Positions 58,601-64,000 of a DNA stretch of 64,000 nt are shown here, piece after piece. A program made the translations under genes and the position numbers. Origin of the DNA: Pelargonium x hortorum (lineage: Eukaryota; Streptophyta; Magnoliopsida; Geraniales; Geraniaceae); the NCBI GenBank assembly GCA_036897525.1, contig JAYMTJ010000002.1, positions 62,001 through 126,000 of the forward strand, read 5' to 3'. Under the pieces are notes generated by a model. The model saw only the letters and a list, made by a program, of their open reading frames with translations, was not told the DNA's origin and searched no databases. Positions within the stretch are counted from its first letter, which is position 1, and every line of letters starts with the position of its first letter.

Positions 58601-58963
58601 AGCTGTATCGGGAGTCAATTATATAAATAATTGCTTGAGTTTCTTTGTTAGCGCTTTTCGGCTTTTGCTTCTACTTTATGAGTTAATCAAAGTCCGTAAG
58701 AAATAGTTGAGCGTAAACGGAGCTCTTAATTTTAAGTAGAAGTCCTCGCTTTTCAAAAAAAAAATTGATAATAAAAAAAGGAGACTTGAATTGTGTCATC
58801 TAAATAAATCCGGATTAAAAAATACCCAACAACTCTATTTTATATTAATACCCTTGTTATATTGTACTTAGAGAATTGCAAATTAGTTAGTAATTCCTCC
58901 TCAGTTCTATAACAATGCTGCTTAGCCTAAAATTAGCCTAAAAGTAGTGCTTAATATAATGTA

Positions 58964-58981
58964 AAAGGGGCCGGGCCCTTT
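58964..58981. repeat. G+C cluster, consensus-like copy 1
   Basis: AAAGGGGCCGGGCCCTTT: a six-base stem AAAGGG/CCCTTT around GCCGGG. The same 18 bases with one change lie at 60337-60354. This pair may show the full-length form of which the many AAGGGNNCCTT clusters are eroded versions. Confidence 0.7.
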
Positions 58982-60321
58982 ATCCAATTATCCAAAAACC
59001 GAGGTAATACATGACTAATTGTCAACAAATGGCTGCATACGTCTTAGCGTTAGTTTTAGTACTTTCTAAGAAATCTTTGAAGTTATAAATAATCCAGCTC
59101 TTATAAAAAGTCCTCTAAGTCTGGAACTACTAGTTGTAATGTGAGGTTCTAAATGTGCCTTTACATACGTATAATTTTGAATTATCCAACACCATAAAAG
59201 GGCTTTTAACAAGAGTTTTTAGGATTAGGGTGAGACCTTTATTTATTGCTGGGTTATATACTATGAGCTTTCTTGACTTACGTATGCCGAAACATCTATC
59301 TTTTGATATTAAATGTTGAATAGTAGGACTCTCTATAGTATAGTTGTAGTTGTACTTGGAAGACTTACAGGGGGATACCTTAAAAAACTTTTTTTACCTT
59401 ATGCTTATGTTTGGGCTTTTTCAGAACATTTACACACATTTCTTCTTGAATTTCCTATATTAGCTAATAAATGTGCTCCTTATATAACTCTGGCTTTTCT
59501 TCGTGAACCTCTAGTGTTTCCGGGCATTCTTATTGCCTAAAGGAAGTTTTTTTTACATACTAGGAGAGCTTTACTTGCTCGTTATTCTCATTTTTTATAA
59601 CCCGACCTATATCTTATTACATTACATATTGTAAACTTAGTTTTATTTCTTTTAGCTAACCAAGGGCTTTCATAACAAACAAATTCTATCTCTATCAATT
59701 TCACTTTAGTTATATATACTAATTATTCTAGTTCTCATATCACTTATGTATTGAAATGATTTGTGTACCCTATTAAAGCGTTTTAATTTACCGGTTTTAG
59801 GGGTATTCCGCCTCTCTACTTCCCTCACTAGAGTTACTAGATCTTAGAATATAATAATATTTATAAAAAAAACTAAATGTAAAAAAACCATTTCATTTCC
59901 TTAGAAAGTAAGCTTTAAACCTAATTTATCTATTGACACCCGAATGGACCCCTATAACGAACTTGCGGTGCCTTTATCCTTAATTTTATGGAATGCCACC
60001 CTAGACAAGCAGTAAGAACCTAGGAGCTAACTAAAAAAAACTTTAGTAAATCTAGAGAATCTTATGTAAGAGTTCTGTTACGTTAAAAAAAGCCCTTGCT
60101 TGTGATGTGAATGGATGCCTTATTATTCTGGTTGTTCCTTTCTTTAGCTTAATCTGCCGCACAAAGATCATAAACGAGTCCTACAAAAAAAAAGGTTTGC
60201 TTTCGAATAAATAAAAAACTCCGCAGTAACTTTTATATATTCTATATAATATTGTGAAAGAACTTACCAGACTTAACCAGACTAAGAATACCCGATCACT
60301 TGATTATGCGTTTGTAAGGGA

Positions 60322-60343
60322 CCCCTTTTAATTAATAAAGGGG
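60322..60343. other. 7-bp hairpin with palindromic AT loop
   Basis: CCCCTTT, TAATTAAT, AAAGGGG. The right arm is also the beginning of the 18-base cluster at 60337-60354, so two cluster copies appear to be joined head to head here. Confidence 0.6.
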
Positions 60344-60354
60344 CCGGGCTCTTT
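60337..60354. repeat. G+C cluster, consensus-like copy 2
   Basis: AAAGGGGCCGGGCTCTTT, one base different from 58964-58981, which is 1.37 kb away in the same orientation. Confidence 0.7.
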
Positions 60355-62816
60355 GCTATTTAAAGATAAAGGAATAACTTAATTAAGTTTTATTTCTTTT
60401 TAGTCTCCTTTACCTTAAACTAAAAACTTAAAGGAGTGTCTTTTGATAAAGGATATTTTGGTAAGCAAATTCTCCTTCTGTACATTACCTAAGAAAAATC
60501 CTGTGAGAGTCCCCTTAATCTAGAGCAGAACTCTATCTTTTCTTTTTATCCTGCTTTTTATTGCTTTGGTTTTACTACTTATAAGTTTATATGAACATTT
60601 CCGAGTCCTTACCCTTCGGCATAACTATTGCTGATATAGCGCACGTGTTTGCCCTAGAGCTAGAGACCCTATGAAATGAATATAACTTAAAATTACACTG
60701 GACTAAGTCCTTCTTTGAGCCTAAACTATAGCAGCATTACTCTGGGCTTTACCAATCGAGGAGATTCAAAATACTTACTGGGGCGCGCAGCCTCCTAAGA
60801 CTTTTTTTTAAGGTAAGGGGAATTTAACACCCCCCGAAAAACTACAACTAAGGAAAGTTTGAAAAGTAAGAAGATAACAGGAATTTTTCTAGGTCTGTTT
60901 TACTTCAGGAGCAACCTAGATTCCCTGCTTATTCTGGCCCTTTCATGATTTAGCATTTTAACAGATTGATTTCCTAAGATCAGAGTTTGTCGTTTGAGGC
61001 CTACCCAGTATCTAAAGTGCAAGAGGGTTTTCTGGGTATTTCTTATAAAGTCTCACCGCTATTGCAGCAGTAGAAAGAAATCCAGATTACACTCCCCCTA
61101 TAAAGAAATGAATACTTGCTTTTGCTTAGTAATTTAGGGGCATTCAATGAGGAAATAACACAATTTATATGCATGCATTTAGTCCGAATGCTGTGTTATT
61201 AAGGTAACTTTAAGACTTTTTTGGATATGAACATTTTAAACTTGCGGAGTTAAGTGCGGTGCCTAAGAGATGGACCTCTCCTTGCAGGAATTCTTACTTA
61301 ATGGAGGACCCTTTATTAAGACTAAAGCTAAGAGCCTTCCCAAAATGGAGTTAGTATTATTTTAAAAGAACGCAGGCTTGATCAGAACATAGCAAGAGTT
61401 GCTATAAACTTAAAAAGAGATACGAGAAAAGAAGAACTTGTGGTAGGTATACTCCCCTAGATATCCTCGAACTTTATAAAGCTGAAAGCGCCTTTAACTT
61501 TACTAAGTTCTTTAAAAGCGGAATCCCTTGGATTTATTTGTCTAACGTAAATTTTTAGGAGTATAAATAAAATATCAGAAGTCGAGTAAATGCTTTGCTT
61601 AGATCTTAGGATAATTAAGCTGGTTAGCGCAAAGAACGCGAATCCTTAGATAATAGTTTCGAATACTGTTGAGCCTCGGAAAAACCTCTAAGTGTCATAA
61701 GGTAGAGTTCACTATTGAGATTGAGCCACTAGATTCTAGTACTTTTAGTCTCCTAAATAAAGTTACAAAAGGAAATTGTTTAAAAACAAACACCCTAATA
61801 CTAAAAAAAGTCTCTAAGCACAAATTTCCTACTATAAGGGGGGAACGGCCCCTATCATAAATGTGTTATATTGAATAAAATTCTTTTTGCAAGGGAGTGC
61901 CTCACCTCAAAAAAACCAAGGAAAAGCTTCCGTAATTTTAAAATGTAGCAAAAATCTATACGTTAAGTATTCAAAAGTTGCGTTCATGCATCGGTACAGT
62001 ACAGTACAACGGGTTTTGCTTTAATTCTTTTTAATAATTTGATATAATATAGTATTAACAGTTATTCTTCGATTCAGTTAGACAAAGGCTCTAAATATTC
62101 ACGCTTTTATAAACTCGACTTAGTCCTAGAAAGTCACCCCCTTATTAAGGAAAGGGTATTGCAAGTTCGTTGAATATATATATAGTAACTTTTTTTGAGT
62201 ACCCCGGATTACTCTACGGAAACATCCTAAGGGGTTTCTAAAATCACTACAAATAAATTATTAAGTGCTGTTACTGTCCGCAGTTTGGCATATAGACCCA
62301 AATTTTTGAAAATACAAATTACTTTTCCAATTAAGAAAAGAAAAGATAAACGACAAAAAAGGGTAACCTTTACTAAACCCATCTCCAAACGGAGTATATC
62401 CATATTCATTTAAGGATCATAGTTTCGAGGTGCCTATAACCAAACGAGTTTACTCAAGAATCTTCAAGAAATTTCCGATGGGAAGGAGTTTTTATAGAAT
62501 CCCTTTCGTAATTAAGACAAGGCCTTCTTTTCTTAGGAAAATGGTTCATTTTTTTTTTTTCGTTTTTCTATTACTTACTAACCGACTCCTTAAGTTCTAC
62601 CTATTCTCATACTCTTGAAGTGCCACTCCTGTTTTCTAGGAATGCAATCGGTCTTAGATTTTTTTGTTACTGCAATTTATATATAAGCACTGCGCAAAGA
62701 TCAAATAATTCTTTGATTAGACTCTAAAGCCCTAAATAAAAAGGGTATCCTAAATTTGCGATTCATGGAAAAAACCGGTGTAAAACAAGTAGGATTCATC
62801 GCAAGGAGTCTGTTAC

Positions 62817-62872
62817 TGGGATAGCCTGATTCGAACCTGCGACTTTCCGGTCTGAAGCAAATGTTCTAATCT
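62817..62872 (-). pseudogene. tRNA-like remnant, 3' part
   Basis: On the minus strand TTAGAACATTTGCTTCAGAC looks like the end of a D-arm and an anticodon arm, followed by AGTCGCAGGTTCGAAT, a perfect T-stem entry and T-loop, and ending in TATCCCA, the form of a 3' acceptor strand. The second half of the T-stem is CAGGC instead of the expected CCTGC, and no 5' acceptor strand TGGGATA is found upstream. The anticodon cannot be read safely. It is a decayed tRNA gene or a tRNA-derived repeat. Confidence 0.55.
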
Positions 62873-64000
62873 AATAGAAAATTCTAGAGTTTCTGCTGTC
62901 GGTATCTAATTCACTATTACTTGACTAAATTTCGAGTTATAGAAATCCTGGCCTGGCGCACCTCTTGAAAAAAAGGAATACCGTTTGATAGATAAGGACT
63001 CCACCTTTTCTTTTACTAGCTAAAGTCTCACAAAGCAAACTAATAATACGGAGAGTTGCGATGTCTCATATAAATGTTTCTAAAAATCCTTAGCTAAGTG
63101 TAGATATGTAGAATAGGCCTGGTCCTAAATAGAGAAAAATAGAGTTTGACAACCCCGGTGCCCTCGCGCACTGCTTTGGGCAAGAGAGGTTTAATCTAAT
63201 ACCGATATGCACTCACCCTCCAGTTATTAAGAATATAACAGGAACTATAAGCAAGGAAAATCTAACTAGTATCCTCTTCAATTACTTATACTTAAGGAAG
63301 ACCTACGTATTGCATACCATCTATTTTCAATCAAATAAAAAGCAAACCGAGCATAGTTTATTGGGAATGGAATACTGTATATTTATTTTATTCGCTGACA
63401 ATTTGGGATATAATACCTTCTGAAGCCAAATCTCCTCGAGGTTTCTAACTCTAGAAACTTTTCACAAATGGCTATATTTAGTACTGCCGCATCAATGTCA
63501 ATTTTTAAAAATATCCTAACCGTTATTAAACTGAATATAATAAAATTATAATACTAGTGAATTTGAGGATGAGGATAAGAACAAATAAAATTAGGGCTTA
63601 ACAATTATTGCACAGAACAGAGAGTTTTTTGGCGCCTCTATTCAAGTTAGAGCTCTACTAATTTAAGTAAAATACAAGATCCACTTATTTATAAAATATT
63701 GTTACTCAAAACACTAGCATTCTCTTGGGCTTAAGATTTAGGAGTTCTTAGCTTGTGTCTTTGATATGTGTATAACCCTTTATATTAAGGAGAGCAAACG
63801 TAGTATTCTAGGCTTTTTTTGAGTGGTTAAAAAAAAACTAGTTCTAAGACTCTAAAATTAAGAAAGCCCTTTAAAGATAATTATAGTTAAGAAAATGAAA
63901 TAGGGGACTTGCTACGTTTCGTGTTTTCAAAAAAGGATTTCAGGATCTACTTTATTTTATTAGTAGAGTGATTTCTTGCTTTACTTTAAAGTTTGCTAAA

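Larger units (their letters stand above)
58601..64000. other. gene-free AT-rich DNA
   Basis: About 5.4 kb with no supported gene. It contains two nearly identical 18-base G+C clusters (58964 and 60337), a hairpin at 60322-60343, the tRNA-like remnant at 62817-62872, an ACAGT short tandem at about 61996-62007, and many mini-clusters. The frames at 59313-59540, 61669-61860 and 62430-62618 have no supporting evidence. Confidence 0.45.

Noticed and set aside
59313-59540. 75-codon hydrophobic plus-strand frame
   Set aside because: Hydrophobic residues come from T-rich codons in T-rich DNA; no periodicity by eye.
1-64000. CRISPR array, rRNA, LTR pairs, group II intron domain V
   Set aside because: I looked for regularly spaced repeats, conserved rRNA strings, long direct terminal repeats and domain V-like hairpins and found none convincing. 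The sites near 26573 (GGCGTACGGTG) and 32475 (ACGGGATAACTC) are isolated short matches.

Overview
This 64 kb window is AT-rich (roughly one third G+C, judged by eye) and is almost a gene desert. I find no rRNA, no complete tRNA, no CRISPR array, no intact transposable element and no protein that I can assign to a known family. The longest uninterrupted reading frames are about 95 to 115 codons, which is close to what chance gives at this base composition. I cannot name the organism. The DNA best resembles greatly expanded intergenic DNA of a large organelle genome of an alga, fungus or other protist, because it is full of tiny G+C-rich palindromes set in AT-rich DNA and carries degenerate tRNA-like pieces. 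A gene-poor, AT-rich nuclear region with old tRNA-derived repeats remains possible.

Layout. Most of the window (about 1-3.8, 4-9.6, 10.5-19.6, 20-27.4, 28-33.3, 37-43.4, 44-56.5 and 58.4-64 kb) is non-coding DNA dotted with AAGGGNN(C)CTT-type clusters. Set into it are short islands of different texture (richer in G+C, poorer in these clusters) where protein-like open frames are concentrated: 3.85-3.99, 9.58-10.45, 19.6-19.95, 27.43-28.02, 33.3-36.75, 43.67-43.96 and 57.1-57.55 kb. Several of these frames stay open for 65 to 117 codons if TGA is read as tryptophan. That is a testable hint of a mitochondrial-type code, but chance can produce it. Apart from these islands the sequence shows no operons and no gene order.

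Repeats and structure. I found two convincing dispersed repeat pairs (3397/45854 and 27703/58531), a tRNA-sized tRNA-like pair (4219/49620), isolated tRNA-like remnants (12206-12267, 25050-25112, 62817-62872 and others), a perfect 20-base palindrome (13341-13360), a perfect 11-bp hairpin 300 bases away (13015-13042), and a long compound hairpin (38624-38657). I see no convincing new gene system. The most promising leads are the coding-like islands, the G+C cluster family and the tRNA-like repeat family.
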